A stretch of DNA of 64,000 nucleotides from Ruegeria aquimaris (GCF_025751555.1 NZ_JAOWLB010000018.1:43388-107387), one strand, 5' to 3'; numbered from the stretch's first letter, positions 8,185-17,587 are shown. Notes: generated from the letters alone by a model not told the origin. Program-made: numbers and translations.

Positions 8185-10184
8185 GCTTTACCCGAGTCCT
8201 GATCGCAAACCGTGGCGAAATCGCCCGCCGCATCCAACGCGCCTGCCGCAAGCTGGGACTGGAAAGCGTCGCGGTCTTCTCCGAAGCGGACCGCGACGCA
8301 CCCTTCGTGGCCGAGGCCGACCATGCCATTTGTATAGGTGGTGCCGCCCCGGCTGACAGCTACCTGAACATTCCGGCCATTCTTGAGGCCGCGCGCGCGA
8401 CCGGCGCGGGCGCGGTGCATCCGGGCTATGGCTTCTTGTCGGAAAATGCGGATTTCGCGGCCGCGGTGGAAGCCGCAGGACTGGTGTTCGTCGGCCCCGA
8501 GGCCGATGCTATTTCGCGCATGGGTTCCAAGATCGAGGCCAAGGCCGCCGCCGAGGCCGCCGGCATGCCCGTTCTTCCCGGCTATCGCGGCGAAGATCAG
8601 TCCGATGTGAAATTGCTGGACGAGGCTCGGGCACTTGGTACCCCGTTTCTGGTCAAGGCCAGCGCAGGCGGCGGCGGGCGCGGGATGCGTCTTGTCACCG
8701 ATTTGCAGGACGCGGCCGAAGCCATCGCCTCGGCCCGGTCCGAGGCAAAGGGCGCGTTTGGCGACGCGGCGGTGTTCCTGGAACGCTACGCCCCGCGCGC
8801 GCGCCATATCGAGGTGCAGGTTCTTGGCGACAGCCATGGTACTGCGCTGCATCTGGGCGACCGCGACTGTTCGCTGCAACGCAACCACCAGAAACTGATC
8901 GAAGAGGCCCCGGCCGCCGATCTGCCCGAAGCCCTGCGCGCAGACATGCGCGCGGCGGCGGTCCGGCTGGCTGAAGCCATTGGCTATCGCTCGGCCGGAA
9001 CGGTGGAATACCTCTATGACCCGAAACGCGGCGAATACTATTTTCTTGAGATGAACACCCGCCTTCAGGTGGAGCATCCAGTGACCGAGGCCATTACCGG
9101 AATTGATCTGGTCGAATGGCAGTTGCGCATCGCGCGTGGCGAGGCGCTGACGCTGGAGCAATCCGATATCGGCTTTGACGGGCACGCGATCGAGATCCGT
9201 ATCGCAGCCGAAGACCCGGCAGAGAATTTCCGGCCCGAAACAGGCCAGATCACCCTTTGGGCAACGCCTCCGGGTGTGCGGCTGGACAGCGGCGTCGAGA
9301 CCGGTTCGGTCGTCAGCCACCACTACGATTCCATGCTGGCCAAGCTGATCGTACATGCGCCGGATCGAGCCGGAGCAATCCGTCAGGCGGTCGCGGCTAT
9401 TGATACCTTCGCCGTCGGCGGCGTAGGCCTGAACCTAACCTATCAGCGCGCATTGCTGACACATCCCGAGTTTCAGGCATTCCGGCACCACACCTCGGGC
9501 TTGCCCGAGATGTTCCCCGATGGCTGGACCGAGCCCGAACCCGATGAGCAAAGCACTGCATTGGCCGCTATTGCCTTGCACCTACATCTTGCCCCATCGG
9601 ATCAAAGCCCCTGGCAAAGCTTGGGAAGCTGGCGCCTGACCGGTGCTGCCGGACGGCTTGGCATGGCCTCATATTGGCACAACAGCAGTGATGGCCCCGT
9701 GCGAGTGAGCAGCGGCGCAGCACAGCTCGCGGCCATTCTGACGAATGATACGCATTGCGCGGTCGAGGCGCCCGGATTGAACGCCGGTCGGCTGAGTGGC
9801 CATGTTGATGGGGTTCCCTTCTCTCGTGTTGCCCATGTTGAACGCACAGGCGATTGCTGGACGGTGCATCTTCAGACCCCGACCGGCATGACAACACACC
9901 AGTTCCAGACGCTTCAGGACCGGCATCTGCGTCGCTCTTCGGGCGAGGCTGCTGGTGACGACACCCTGACCGCACCGATGCCCGGTGCCGTTGCCGAGAT
10001 CCGCGTCGCCCCGGGCGACCGTGTCGCTGCCGGCGATACCCTGGTGGTGCTGGAAGCGATGAAACTTCTTCAAAGCCTGCCTGCGCCGGTCGCGGGCGTG
10101 GTGGCCGAAATCTATTGCGCCCCAGGTGACACCGTTGCCGGGAACGCCCCCCTCGTAAAACTTGATCCGGAGGACAAGACATGA
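8181..10184 (+). CDS. Acyl-CoA carboxylase alpha subunit (biotin carboxylase + BCCP)
   Basis: A 667-residue biotin-containing subunit. The biotin carboxylase domain (about 1-450) shows GYGFLSENADFA, the ATP-grasp loop KASAGGGGRGMRLV and LEMNTRLQVEHPVTE. A linker/BT domain follows, and the C-terminal biotinyl domain carries VVLEAMKLLQSL with biotinylated Lys628. It carboxylates its own biotin with bicarbonate and ATP for the beta subunit encoded upstream. The ATG at 8181 is coupled by ATGA to the hydratase gene. Like all such subunits it needs biotin, which fits a biotin transporter gene at the end of the cluster. Confidence 0.9.
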   Translation: MSFTRVLIANRGEIARRIQRACRKLGLESVAVFSEADRDAPFVAEADHAICIGGAAPADSYLNIPAILEAARATGAGAVHPGYGFLSENADFAAAVEAAGLVFVGPEADAISRMGSKIEAKAAAEAAGMPVLPGYRGEDQSDVKLLDEARALGTPFLVKASAGGGGRGMRLVTDLQDAAEAIASARSEAKGAFGDAAVFLERYAPRARHIEVQVLGDSHGTALHLGDRDCSLQRNHQKLIEEAPAADLPEALRADMRAAAVRLAEAIGYRSAGTVEYLYDPKRGEYYFLEMNTRLQVEHPVTEAITGIDLVEWQLRIARGEALTLEQSDIGFDGHAIEIRIAAEDPAENFRPETGQITLWATPPGVRLDSGVETGSVVSHHYDSMLAKLIVHAPDRAGAIRQAVAAIDTFAVGGVGLNLTYQRALLTHPEFQAFRHHTSGLPEMFPDGWTEPEPDEQSTALAAIALHLHLAPSDQSPWQSLGSWRLTGAAGRLGMASYWHNSSDGPVRVSSGAAQLAAILTNDTHCAVEAPGLNAGRLSGHVDGVPFSRVAHVERTGDCWTVHLQTPTGMTTHQFQTLQDRHLRRSSGEAAGDDTLTAPMPGAVAEIRVAPGDRVAAGDTLVVLEAMKLLQSLPAPVAGVVAEIYCAPGDTVAGNAPLVKLDPEDKT

Positions 10185-11347
10185 CCAGCCAAGACACGAT
10201 CACCGCCGCAAACGGACCATTCAACGAAGATCTCGAGATGATCCGCGACCAGCTGCGCCGCTTCATCGAAACCGAGGTGACGGCCAAGGCCGACGCTTGG
10301 GAAGAGGACGGCATGGTGCCGCGCGACGTGCTGCGCCGGATGGGAGATCTGGGCGTTCTGGGGATGCGCTATGACGAACAATACGGCGGGGCAGGGATGG
10401 ACGTGATGTCCAGCGTGATGCTGGCCGAAGAAGTCGGTCGTTCCACCTTCGGTGGCTTTTCGGCCACCGTTCTGGTGCATACCGATATGGCCTCGCCGCA
10501 TCTCGAAAACGCGGGAACCCCGGAACAAAAGGCACGCTGGATGCCGTCAATCACCTCGGGTGAAAAGATCACCGCTGTTGCCGTGACCGAACCGGGCGCA
10601 GGCTCGGACGTGGCCGGTATGCGCACCCGCGCGGTGCGGGACGGGTCGGACTGGGTTCTGAACGGCACCAAGATGTTCATCACCAACGGCGTTCACGGCG
10701 ACCTCTATTTTGTCGGGGCCAAGACCGACCCTGATGCCAAAGGATCGCGCGGGATCACGATGTTCGCTGTTGAAAAGGGCACGCCGGGCTTTTCGGTCGG
10801 CCGGGCGCTGAACAAGACCGGCTGGCTGTGCTCGGACACTGCCGAACTGATCTTCGAAGATGTCCGCATCCCGGCCGAAAACATCCTGGGCGAGGTCAAC
10901 CGGGGTTTCTATTCGGTGATGAAGAACTTCCAGAACGAACGGATCGTCCTGGGTGCGATGGCCTGTGGCGAAGCGCAGTCGGCGCTGGACATGACCGTGG
11001 ATTACGTCAAGCAACGTAAGGCCTTCGGCGGGGTTCTGTGGGACAAGCAGGCCGTGCGCCAGCGGCTGGCCGACTGTCAGACGCGGATCGCGGCAGGACG
11101 TCAGCTGGTCTATCACGCCGCCGGTCTGGATGCCGCAGGGCAGGACTGCGTAAAAGAGGTCTCGATGGTCAAGGCCTATTGCGGCGAACTCGTCAACTCC
11201 GTGCTCTATGACTGTGTGCAATTCCATGGTGGCATGGGCTACATGCGTGAAACACCTGTTGAGCGGATGTCACGCGATGCGCGTGTTCAGGCCATAGGCG
11301 GCGGCGCGACCGAGGTAATGCTCGAGGAAGTCGCGAAGCGCATGTGA
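10181..11347 (+). CDS. Acyl-CoA dehydrogenase (isovaleryl-type active site)
   Basis: A 388-residue flavoprotein dehydrogenase. It has VAVTEPGAGSDVAGMRT (FAD/substrate region), TKMFITNG and the C-terminal QFHGGMGYMRETPVERMSRD. The usual catalytic Glu of the YEGT motif is replaced (AIGGGATEV). Glu253 in NERIVL lies where isovaleryl- and long-chain dehydrogenases keep their base. This points to a branched or bulky acyl-CoA substrate. Its start overlaps the carboxylase stop by four bases. It would provide the 2-enoyl-CoA that the carboxylase uses, completing a dehydrogenase-carboxylase-hydratase set. Confidence 0.88.
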   Translation: MTSQDTITAANGPFNEDLEMIRDQLRRFIETEVTAKADAWEEDGMVPRDVLRRMGDLGVLGMRYDEQYGGAGMDVMSSVMLAEEVGRSTFGGFSATVLVHTDMASPHLENAGTPEQKARWMPSITSGEKITAVAVTEPGAGSDVAGMRTRAVRDGSDWVLNGTKMFITNGVHGDLYFVGAKTDPDAKGSRGITMFAVEKGTPGFSVGRALNKTGWLCSDTAELIFEDVRIPAENILGEVNRGFYSVMKNFQNERIVLGAMACGEAQSALDMTVDYVKQRKAFGGVLWDKQAVRQRLADCQTRIAAGRQLVYHAAGLDAAGQDCVKEVSMVKAYCGELVNSVLYDCVQFHGGMGYMRETPVERMSRDARVQAIGGGATEVMLEEVAKRM

Positions 11348-11394
11348 AGATACCAATGAAAAAGCGCAAGTTTGAAATCAAAAGGGACATCTAA

Positions 11395-11961
11395 ATGAAC
11401 GCGGTACCTATTCAACAACGGTCAATCTACTTCACGACCCGAGAGGCCCTAATTCTACTTCTCGGCTCAATCTTACTGACAGTCTCTGCAAAAATCGTGG
11501 TACCTTTCTATCCGGTCCCAATGTCGACACAGACAGTAATAGTATTGGGCCTTGGTCTTTTTCTAGGACCCATTCGAGGCAGCCTTGTAGTCTTCGTTTA
11601 CTTGCTAGAAGGTATTTTCGGATTGCCAGTATTCGCGGGTACGCCGCCCGCACCAGCCGGGCTGGCTTATGTATTTGGACCTACTGGTGGGTTCCTGGCG
11701 GGCTTCTTGCTCGCAGCCGCGGTCACCGGATGGATAGTCAGGAGAATCGACGGAATTCCGCTTGTCCTAACTACGGCACTGGCGGTGGTAGCAGGTTCGG
11801 TGGTCCTGTATATTCCTGGACTCATTTGGCTGGGCAACTTTGTCGGGTATGAAAAAAGGCTTCTTGAGGTCGGGCTTTATCCATTCATCCTCGGGGATGC
11901 GGTGAAAGCGGCGATTGCAATTACTCTGTACGTGATCGTTCGTGGTCGTCGCTCTATTTGA
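11395..11961 (+). CDS. bioY: Biotin transporter BioY
   Basis: A 188-residue integral membrane protein with about six hydrophobic segments and the BioY hallmarks FYPVPMSTQTVIVLGLGL and LEGIFGLPVFAG, plus YVFGPTGGFLAGF. BioY is the substrate-binding S component of biotin ECF transporters and can work alone in some alphaproteobacteria; no bioM/bioN is present here. It follows the biotin-dependent carboxylase operon by 47 bases with an AAAGGGA ribosome site. Codon use is less GC-rich than its neighbours, suggesting separate acquisition. It supplies the carboxylase cofactor. Confidence 0.9.
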   Translation: MNAVPIQQRSIYFTTREALILLLGSILLTVSAKIVVPFYPVPMSTQTVIVLGLGLFLGPIRGSLVVFVYLLEGIFGLPVFAGTPPAPAGLAYVFGPTGGFLAGFLLAAAVTGWIVRRIDGIPLVLTTALAVVAGSVVLYIPGLIWLGNFVGYEKRLLEVGLYPFILGDAVKAAIAITLYVIVRGRRSI

Positions 11962-11990
11962 GAATTGCTGTTTTGAACTCCATCATCCGG

Positions 11991-12010
11991 TGCCCAAAAA
12001 ATTTTGGGCA
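11991..12010 (+). terminator. Perfect palindrome after bioY, probable terminator
   Basis: TGCCCAAAA-aa-TTTTGGGCA forms nine paired bases with a two-base centre, thirty bases after the bioY stop. No clear T-run follows, so termination is likely but not certain. It marks the end of the catabolic cluster. Confidence 0.5.
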
Positions 12011-12484
12011 TCGGCATTTCTGGGCGCGCACTTCACCATTGCAAAAAATGAAGCAACACCCAGAAAATGGTTTCGATTCTGATAATATGCTTCCGCCTGA
12101 AATCCTCAGCAGAGACAGGATTGGAAAAACATCGCCGATGAGGTCGCCGCTTTTGCGATCAGCCAGGCAAAAGCGGTGTCGTGCTTCTTGGTCGTGATGA
12201 TCGTCGGGATCACAATCAACGTAAGACAGAACCTTGAATTCCCACGCAAGCATCCATTATTTAACATAATCTACATTCTGCGTGACTGACGCTGATTCGT
12301 GTCATGGTGTATTGACGGTCATCGCTACTCGCCCTAGTAGCATTTACAACACCAAGTACCCGGAACTGCATGCAAATTGGTCCTATTTCTCTAAGCACCG
12401 ATTTTCGATTTTTCTGCTCCCTCACCTTCGAATGTAACATATATCGCGTGGCGATATTTCGCGCACCATGTCCGTTTCGCGGGC
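12011..12484. other. AT-rich non-coding region with XRE operator
   Basis: No credible gene is seen. Near its right end the perfect inverted repeat ATATCGC-gtg-GCGATAT (12441-12457) follows a -10-like TAACAT (12435-12440) and lies just before the small XRE gene. It is a likely autoregulatory operator. The rest shows no recognisable structure. Confidence 0.5.
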
Positions 12485-12694
12485 ATGAACTTGCGGGACC
12501 GTGTAGCACTGAACATCCAGGAATTGAGACGCGCCCGCGGCCTCAGCCAGGAGGAGCTTGCTCATCGGGCCGATGTGAGCCGCGGCCATATGGGCAAGGT
12601 CGAAAACGCCAAGTTCGCGGCCTCCCTCGACCTTCTCGAACGCATCGCCAAGGCGCTCAATGTCGATCCCGAAGAGCTTTTCGCGAGGCGTTAA
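12485..12694 (+). CDS. Small XRE-family HTH regulator
   Basis: A 69-residue protein that is essentially one Cro/CI-type domain: IQELRRARGLSQEELAHRAD, then VSRGHMGKVENAKF and a final LERIAKALNVDPEELF. It resembles the stand-alone regulators found beside conjugation operons. The palindrome at 12441-12457 overlaps its putative promoter. It lies directly upstream of the virB region, whose promoter has GCAATAT repeats resembling the operator half-site, so it may set transfer expression. That link is inference. Confidence 0.82.
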   Translation: MNLRDRVALNIQELRRARGLSQEELAHRADVSRGHMGKVENAKFAASLDLLERIAKALNVDPEELFARR

Positions 12695-12770
12695 TCCGCT
12701 TCCTGAGGCTTTGATCCCGCCTCAATTTCAAAAGTTAAAACGGCAAGAACGGTACGAGTAGCGCGGGTAC

Positions 12771-12971
12771 ATGGCGAAAAGAAAGACAGGCTGGCCCTTC
12801 CAGGAAGGGTTTATCATCGACGGAACGGACGAAACCCATGTGTTTACCGACTATCGCTGGGATGATGGAAGCGTGAGCCGCCGCCAGTTTGTGGATCCAT
12901 GCAGTTACGACCATACGCTTGTCGAATTACGGACAGTTTCACTCAAGTTGCCGGACAGCCAAGATCAGTAG
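12771..12971 (+). CDS. Hypothetical 66-residue protein
   Basis: A short acidic/aromatic protein (MAKRKTGWPFQEGFIIDG, then YRWDDGSVSRRQFVDP). No family recognised, no signal peptide or membrane segment. It follows the XRE gene on the same strand and its end overlaps the convergent gene by seven bases. The composition looks like a real folded small protein, but support is modest. Confidence 0.45.
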   Translation: MAKRKTGWPFQEGFIIDGTDETHVFTDYRWDDGSVSRRQFVDPCSYDHTLVELRTVSLKLPDSQDQ

Positions 12972-13543
12972 GAAAACCACTCCGAGTGGCCCATGTTGAC
13001 CTCGTAGTCGCCGTATTCGACCATGATGCTGCGGGAATAGAAGTGCCATAGGCCACCACCGCTTGGGTAGGCAATCTCCTGACCGCTTTCGGAGATGAAT
13101 GTCGCGGGCCAAGGCGTGTGGGAACCGTGAACCCGCTGAATGTAGCGGCAGGTCCGGTTCTCACGATCGCAAGAGCGGATCGACCAGTCCCACTGTCGCG
13201 GCTCGTCGCGCGGCTCGTACGAGCGCCCGGTGAACCAGATCACGTGGGTCCGGTTCAGCCATTCGTATTCCGGCAGATTGGTGTCGAGCTCGCCCTCCCC
13301 GCCGGGCCCGCCCAGCTCGACCGGCACATGGGCGAAGGTGCAGACCCCGAAGGGCGGCAGGCTCGGCCAGGGGGTTATGCGGCGGATCATGGTGCGATAG
13401 GCCCGCGCGCAGACCGCGCTCGGGGGGAAACCACCCGCCATGCAGAGCATGATGGCGCAGTCGATGTCATAGGCCTGCGCCTTCTCAGGGGCTCCGAACA
13501 CCGCCATCACTCCCATTGCAGCTGCCATCGCCTGTCGCTTCAT
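12965..13543 (-). CDS. Secreted Cys-containing hypothetical protein next to the T4SS
   Basis: About 192 residues. The start at 13543 is chosen because GGGAGA lies eight bases before that ATG; a longer start is possible. The N-terminus MKRQAMAAAMGVMAVFGAPE with KAQAYD is a signal peptide, probably cleaved after QA. The mature protein has several cysteines (IDCAIMLCMAGGFPPSAVC; SCDRENRTC) that could form disulfides in the periplasm, and many Trp/Tyr. It lies divergent from the virB operon, so it may be an accessory of the transfer channel, an entry-exclusion or a surface protein. No family name can be given. Confidence 0.6.
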   Translation of the reverse strand: MKRQAMAAAMGVMAVFGAPEKAQAYDIDCAIMLCMAGGFPPSAVCARAYRTMIRRITPWPSLPPFGVCTFAHVPVELGGPGGEGELDTNLPEYEWLNRTHVIWFTGRSYEPRDEPRQWDWSIRSCDRENRTCRYIQRVHGSHTPWPATFISESGQEIAYPSGGGLWHFYSRSIMVEYGDYEVNMGHSEWFSY

Positions 13544-13577
13544 GTCGCTCTCCCGCAAAAGTTGCGCAGACTATCGC

Positions 13578-13636
13578 GCAATATGTTTTTATCTGCAATA
13601 TGTCGTATTGACTCCATATGACTTTATGGATTTAAG
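13578..13636 (+). promoter_or_regulatory. Candidate virB operon promoter with GCAATAT direct repeats
   Basis: Two copies of GCAATATGT (13578-13586 and 13595-13603) are spaced 17 bases start to start. They are followed by TTGACT (13608-13613) and, 17 bases on, a weak -10 tttaag. The stretch CCATA-tgactt-TATGG (13614-13629) forms a small inverted repeat. The region separates the divergent secreted protein from the transfer operon and is the only sizeable gap before virB1. The regulator is not known. Confidence 0.4.
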
Positions 13637-13675
13637 CGCAGGAAGTAGAAGGGCTCTCGTGGGGAGAGTCCGAAC

Positions 13676-13990
13676 ATGCCGATAGCGCGCAACCAGATCC
13701 TGATCACCATCGATGGTGTCAAAGACCTGTCCGAGAAGGGCATCGCGTTCCGCTGCCGGTATGAACTCGTGGGGTTCACGGACGATGGCAAGCCGCGCTA
13801 CCAGTGCATCTACCTGCGCGAGGGTGAGCCGGAAGCCATTCTGGTCTCTACCCGGATCACCCCGCACGGGCCCGAGCCGCGGTATTTCAACATATGGCCG
13901 GGGCTCTTCAAACATCATCTCGAGTTCGGTGACGGGCGCGATCTGCGCTTTGGTCCTGACTACAGCATTACCCTCGAGGAGCGCGGCTGA
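13676..13990 (+). CDS. Hypothetical protein at the head of the virB operon
   Basis: A 104-residue soluble protein ([20 protein letters not shown], ending [10 protein letters not shown]) with no signal peptide and no recognised domain. It is followed by a GTG-initiated virB1-like gene that overlaps its 3' end by about 60 bases, so it is probably the first gene of the transfer operon. A relation to regulation or the relaxosome is possible, but nothing in the sequence shows it. Confidence 0.55.
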   Translation: MPIARNQILITIDGVKDLSEKGIAFRCRYELVGFTDDGKPRYQCIYLREGEPEAILVSTRITPHGPEPRYFNIWPGLFKHHLEFGDGRDLRFGPDYSITLEERG

Positions 13991-14627
13991 CGTCATCGCC
14001 TTCGGCCGCGACGGGACAGCCCGGACCTCGGGCTGGACCTTTCATGGCGAACGACCTGCTTGGGCGGGGCTGGGTGATAGCGCTGAGGCCGGGGTGGTTC
14101 TTGCCTCGCTGGATGCCACACCGCCGTCCGGACGCGACGACATTTTCTCCCTAATCCGCACGACTGCTGACCGGCACCAGGGGAACCGTGCCCTGCGGCA
14201 AGTCGGCCTGGGTGCCGACGACTGGCAGATCCTGTTCCGCGCCCTGGTCGAGGCCGAGAGCAGCTACAACCCAACCGCCGTGAGCCCAAAGGGCGCTTAC
14301 GGTTTGGGCCAGTTGATGCCAGACACGGCCCGCGCGCTCGGCGTCGATCCGCGTGATCCCTCCCAGAACCTCGACGGCGCGGCGCGCTACCTGCTCGCGC
14401 AGATCGCCACGTTCAAGGACATCGATCTGGCGCTCGCAGCCTATAACGCGGGCCCGCACCGCGTGGTCGAGTACTCCGGCATCCCGCCTTTCACCGAGAC
14501 TCGCGACTACATCGCGCGCATCCATCGGATCCGGTCCCGGCTGGCGGGTGCGCCTTTTTCCGCGCCGGATATCCGTGTCGCGACCCGCGTGCCTGCCCGC
14601 GCGCCGGTCCTTATCGAACTTCAGTAA
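13929..14627 (+). CDS. virB1: VirB1-like lytic transglycosylase
   Basis: About 232 residues from the GTG at 13929, chosen because it gives a signal peptide ([19 protein letters not shown]). The SLT domain shows [20 protein letters not shown] with the catalytic Glu, then [23 protein letters not shown] and [13 protein letters not shown]. It opens peptidoglycan locally to let the secretion channel assemble. An upstream frame extension would translate out-of-frame sequence of the previous gene and was discarded. A second transglycosylase is encoded later in the same operon. Confidence 0.85.
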   Translation: MTGAICALVLTTALPSRSAADVIAFGRDGTARTSGWTFHGERPAWAGLGDSAEAGVVLASLDATPPSGRDDIFSLIRTTADRHQGNRALRQVGLGADDWQILFRALVEAESSYNPTAVSPKGAYGLGQLMPDTARALGVDPRDPSQNLDGAARYLLAQIATFKDIDLALAAYNAGPHRVVEYSGIPPFTETRDYIARIHRIRSRLAGAPFSAPDIRVATRVPARAPVLIELQ

Positions 14628-14643
14628 AACAAGGGAACTTCGC

Positions 14644-14925
14644 ATGCTTCGACATCGCCTCAGCCGCCTCTTGCCTGCCGCCACAACCCTGGCGGCTTTC
14701 GCAACGCCCGCCCTCGCGCAAGACTTGTCACCGATCCAGACCATGCTGGAAACCGTCGAGGCCGCGCTGACCGGTCCCATCGGGATCGCAGTCGCCACGC
14801 TCGCCGTCATCGGTACCGGCTTCATGTGCATGATGGGACGGCTCAACTGGGGCTGGTTTGCCTCGGTCATCATCGGGATCGTGCTGATCTTCTCGGCCGG
14901 CACCATCGTCGACGGATTCTCCTGA
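14644..14925 (+). CDS. virB2: VirB2/TrbC-like pilin
   Basis: A 93-residue prepilin. A long signal peptide (about 26 residues, ending ATPALAQ) is followed by two hydrophobic helices (GPIGIAVATLAVIGTGFMCM and WFASVIIGIVLIFSAG) separated by a short cytoplasmic loop (GRLNWG). This is the T4SS major pilin topology. It follows virB1 and precedes virB3, the canonical order. Confidence 0.87.
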   Translation: MLRHRLSRLLPAATTLAAFATPALAQDLSPIQTMLETVEAALTGPIGIAVATLAVIGTGFMCMMGRLNWGWFASVIIGIVLIFSAGTIVDGFS

Positions 14926-14940
14926 GGTTGGAGAATAGAG

Positions 14941-15219
14941 TTGGCAGAACGATCCCCCCTTTTTCTGGGCCTCGCCCGTCCGCCCAAGTATCTGGGCCTC
15001 CCTGTCGGATACCTGGTGGTGCTGGCGACAGGGGTCGTTTTGCCGTTCATCTGGACGAAGTCCATGGTCTTCTTTCTGATCGGCCTCGTTGCCTATCCGA
15101 TCCTCTGGTTCGTCGCCGACCGCGAGCCGCATTTCTTCGAGGTCCTGCGCGTCTCTTACGGCTCGGTGCGCCCGACAAAGAACCGCGCCCTGCATGGGGG
15201 TGACAGCTTTGGCGCTTGA
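14941..15219 (+). CDS. virB3: VirB3 inner-membrane T4SS protein
   Basis: A 92-residue protein from a TTG start with GGAGA upstream. Two hydrophobic segments near residues 20-55 follow the conserved PLFLGLARPPKYLGLPVGYL. VirB3 acts in the inner membrane with VirB4 in pilus biogenesis. It overlaps the start of virB4 by about 26 bases, consistent with coupled expression. Confidence 0.87.
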   Translation: MAERSPLFLGLARPPKYLGLPVGYLVVLATGVVLPFIWTKSMVFFLIGLVAYPILWFVADREPHFFEVLRVSYGSVRPTKNRALHGGDSFGA

Positions 15220-17587
15220 TGCGGGCACACTTTCCACTCACGGAACGGCACTCCTTCAAGCAGGCGGCCGGGAGTTCGCGCGGGAGAGCTATCTCGCCGA
15301 ACACCTGCCGTATTTCGCGCTGGCGGATGAGGATGTGATGGTGCTGCGCGAGGGCGACCTCATGGCCACCCTGCGCCTTGATGGTCTGAACCCGATGACC
15401 AGTGAGGACGCCCGGCTCGATGCGCTCAAACGCGCGGTCGCCGCCATCGTCGCCCAGACCGGCAACGCCTTTGGTTTCTACATCCACCGCATCTCGGTGC
15501 CGCAAGATCTTGGGATGCGCCCCATCGAAGGGGACAGCTTTGCCGCCGCGATTGATGCGCGCTGGCAGACCCATGTCAAAGACCTCCGCCCCGCCAAGCG
15601 CCAACTCTATCTCAGCGTCATCCGGCGGCCCGACATTTCGTCGCGCATTCCGCTCCTGCGGGCGCTGGCCCGCAAGGCCTGGGTCAAGGACCGCGCCACG
15701 CGTGTACAGGAACTCAACGAGGTCATGGGCTTTTTCGAGGTGGCGCTTGCCTCGGCCAACCCGGTCCGGCTCACGAAGTCGGGCGGGGAGTGGCTGGGCT
15801 ATCTCAATACTCTGAACGCGGGCAGCTTCTCCCCCATCGGCTTCGGGCAAAGCGCCCTGCCCCTCTCGCATACATTGAGCAATTGCCGCGCGACCTTCGA
15901 TGGCGACGTCGTCACCCTGAGCGACGCCGTGACCGGTCAGGTCAAATACGGTGCGCTCTTCTCGATGAAGACTTATCCGGCGCTCACGGACGTCACGCTG
16001 CTCGACGCGCTCGACCTGCCCCTCGACATCGTGCTGACGAACTCCTTCAGCCCAATCCCGAACAACATCATGGCCGAACGCATCCAGCGCATCATCCGCC
16101 AGATGCATGCCTCCGACGATGCCGCCGTCTCGCTGCGGGAACAGCTCGGGCAAGCCGCCGATGACCAGGAGGCGGGCCGCATCGCCTTTGGCGACCATCA
16201 CCTCTCTATCGCCGTCTATGCGCCGGATCGCGACATCCTCGAACGGGCCGCCGCCCAGATCAAGCGCGTCGGCCAGGAAATCATGTCGGTCATCGTACGC
16301 GAGAACATGGCGCTGAAAGCCACCTACTTCGCGCAGTCACCCGGTAACTTCGGCTACCGGGCGCGGAAGACGCCTATCTCCTCGATCAATTTCGCCGACT
16401 TCGCGGCCCTGCATGGCAGCGTCGAAGGGCGCGGTCCTGACCAATCCCCTTGGGGTCAGACGATCTCGGTCCTGCCCACGGTCGGCACCTCGGGTTATCG
16501 CTTCAATTTCCACGAGGCGGGCAGTCCCGGCAAGGAACCCACGGTCGGCCATACGCTTGTGCTCGGGCGCACCGGCACCGGCAAGACGCTCACCACCGCC
16601 TTCCTTGCAGCCCAGGCGCAGCGGGTCGGCGCGCGGCTCTTTTTCTTCGACAAGGACCGGGGGCTCGAGATGGCGGTCCGCGCCCTTGGCGGCCGCTACA
16701 ACGAAATCCGCGCAGGCGTACCGACGGGCCTGAACCCGCTCGCCACCGAGACCGACGAGCGCGGCCGCGCCTGGCTCTCGGACTGGCTTGCGACACTTCT
16801 CACCCGCAATGGCACGCTCTCGGGCGAGCAATCGCGCCACATTCAGAGCGCCGTCGGCCAGAACGCCGATGCGGGCGCGGCCCTGCAGCGCTTCGCGAGT
16901 TTCGAGACGCTGTTTCAGTCGCTTGACGATGATGGCGAGCTGCAATCCCGCGTTGCCGAATGGGCGCCAGGTGGGCGCTATGGCTGGGTCTTCGACGAGC
17001 CCGAGCGCGGCGCCGGCCTCAAGCTCACGGGCGATATCGTCGGGTTCGACATGACCGAGATCCTCGACATGACCACCGAGCGCATGGCCGTGCTCTCCTA
17101 CATCTTCCGCCAGATCGAACGCGTGGTCGAGGATCGCCGCCCCACCATCATCGTCCTCGACGAGGCCTGGAAGCTTCTCGACGATCCCTACTTCGGGGCC
17201 AGGCTGGAAAACTGGTTGGTGACGCTACGCAAGATGAACTGCGTCGTGATCATGATGACGCAGTATCCGAGCCAGCTGCGCGACAGCCGCGTCGGCAAGA
17301 CCATCGTCGAGACGGTGCCAACCCAGATCCTCTTCCCGAACGATCGCGCCACGGTCTCCGATTACGATTTTCTCCGCGTGAACGCCAAGGAGGCTGCCCT
17401 TCTCGTGCAGCCCACCATTGGCCAGCGCATCGCGCTTGTGCGCTCGGCGGGCGACAGCGTCTTCGTCGATGCGGACCTCTCAGCACTTGGCGATCTCCTT
17501 CCCATCCTTGGCGGCGGCGCCACCGGCGAAGCCCGCGTGCCCGCCGATTGGCGCGCCAATCCCGATTTCTGGAGACATGTGATATGA
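15194..17587 (+). CDS. virB4: VirB4 T4SS ATPase
   Basis: About 797 residues. The N-terminal CagE/TrbE/VirB domain is followed by the ATPase with Walker A GRTGTGKT (in HTLVLGRTGTGKTLTTAFL), Walker B IIVLDEAWKLLDD and a downstream VIMMTQYPSQL. It energises pilus assembly and substrate transfer at the inner membrane. The ATG at 15194 is used (a GTG at 15200 is an alternative); longer upstream frames fall inside virB3. It ends at the start of the lipoprotein gene with a four-base overlap. Confidence 0.93.
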   Translation: MGVTALALDAGTLSTHGTALLQAGGREFARESYLAEHLPYFALADEDVMVLREGDLMATLRLDGLNPMTSEDARLDALKRAVAAIVAQTGNAFGFYIHRISVPQDLGMRPIEGDSFAAAIDARWQTHVKDLRPAKRQLYLSVIRRPDISSRIPLLRALARKAWVKDRATRVQELNEVMGFFEVALASANPVRLTKSGGEWLGYLNTLNAGSFSPIGFGQSALPLSHTLSNCRATFDGDVVTLSDAVTGQVKYGALFSMKTYPALTDVTLLDALDLPLDIVLTNSFSPIPNNIMAERIQRIIRQMHASDDAAVSLREQLGQAADDQEAGRIAFGDHHLSIAVYAPDRDILERAAAQIKRVGQEIMSVIVRENMALKATYFAQSPGNFGYRARKTPISSINFADFAALHGSVEGRGPDQSPWGQTISVLPTVGTSGYRFNFHEAGSPGKEPTVGHTLVLGRTGTGKTLTTAFLAAQAQRVGARLFFFDKDRGLEMAVRALGGRYNEIRAGVPTGLNPLATETDERGRAWLSDWLATLLTRNGTLSGEQSRHIQSAVGQNADAGAALQRFASFETLFQSLDDDGELQSRVAEWAPGGRYGWVFDEPERGAGLKLTGDIVGFDMTEILDMTTERMAVLSYIFRQIERVVEDRRPTIIVLDEAWKLLDDPYFGARLENWLVTLRKMNCVVIMMTQYPSQLRDSRVGKTIVETVPTQILFPNDRATVSDYDFLRVNAKEAALLVQPTIGQRIALVRSAGDSVFVDADLSALGDLLPILGGGATGEARVPADWRANPDFWRHVI

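Noticed and set aside
8082..9356. 424-residue minus-strand frame
   Set aside because: Lies opposite the biotin carboxylase domain; no protein-like motif.
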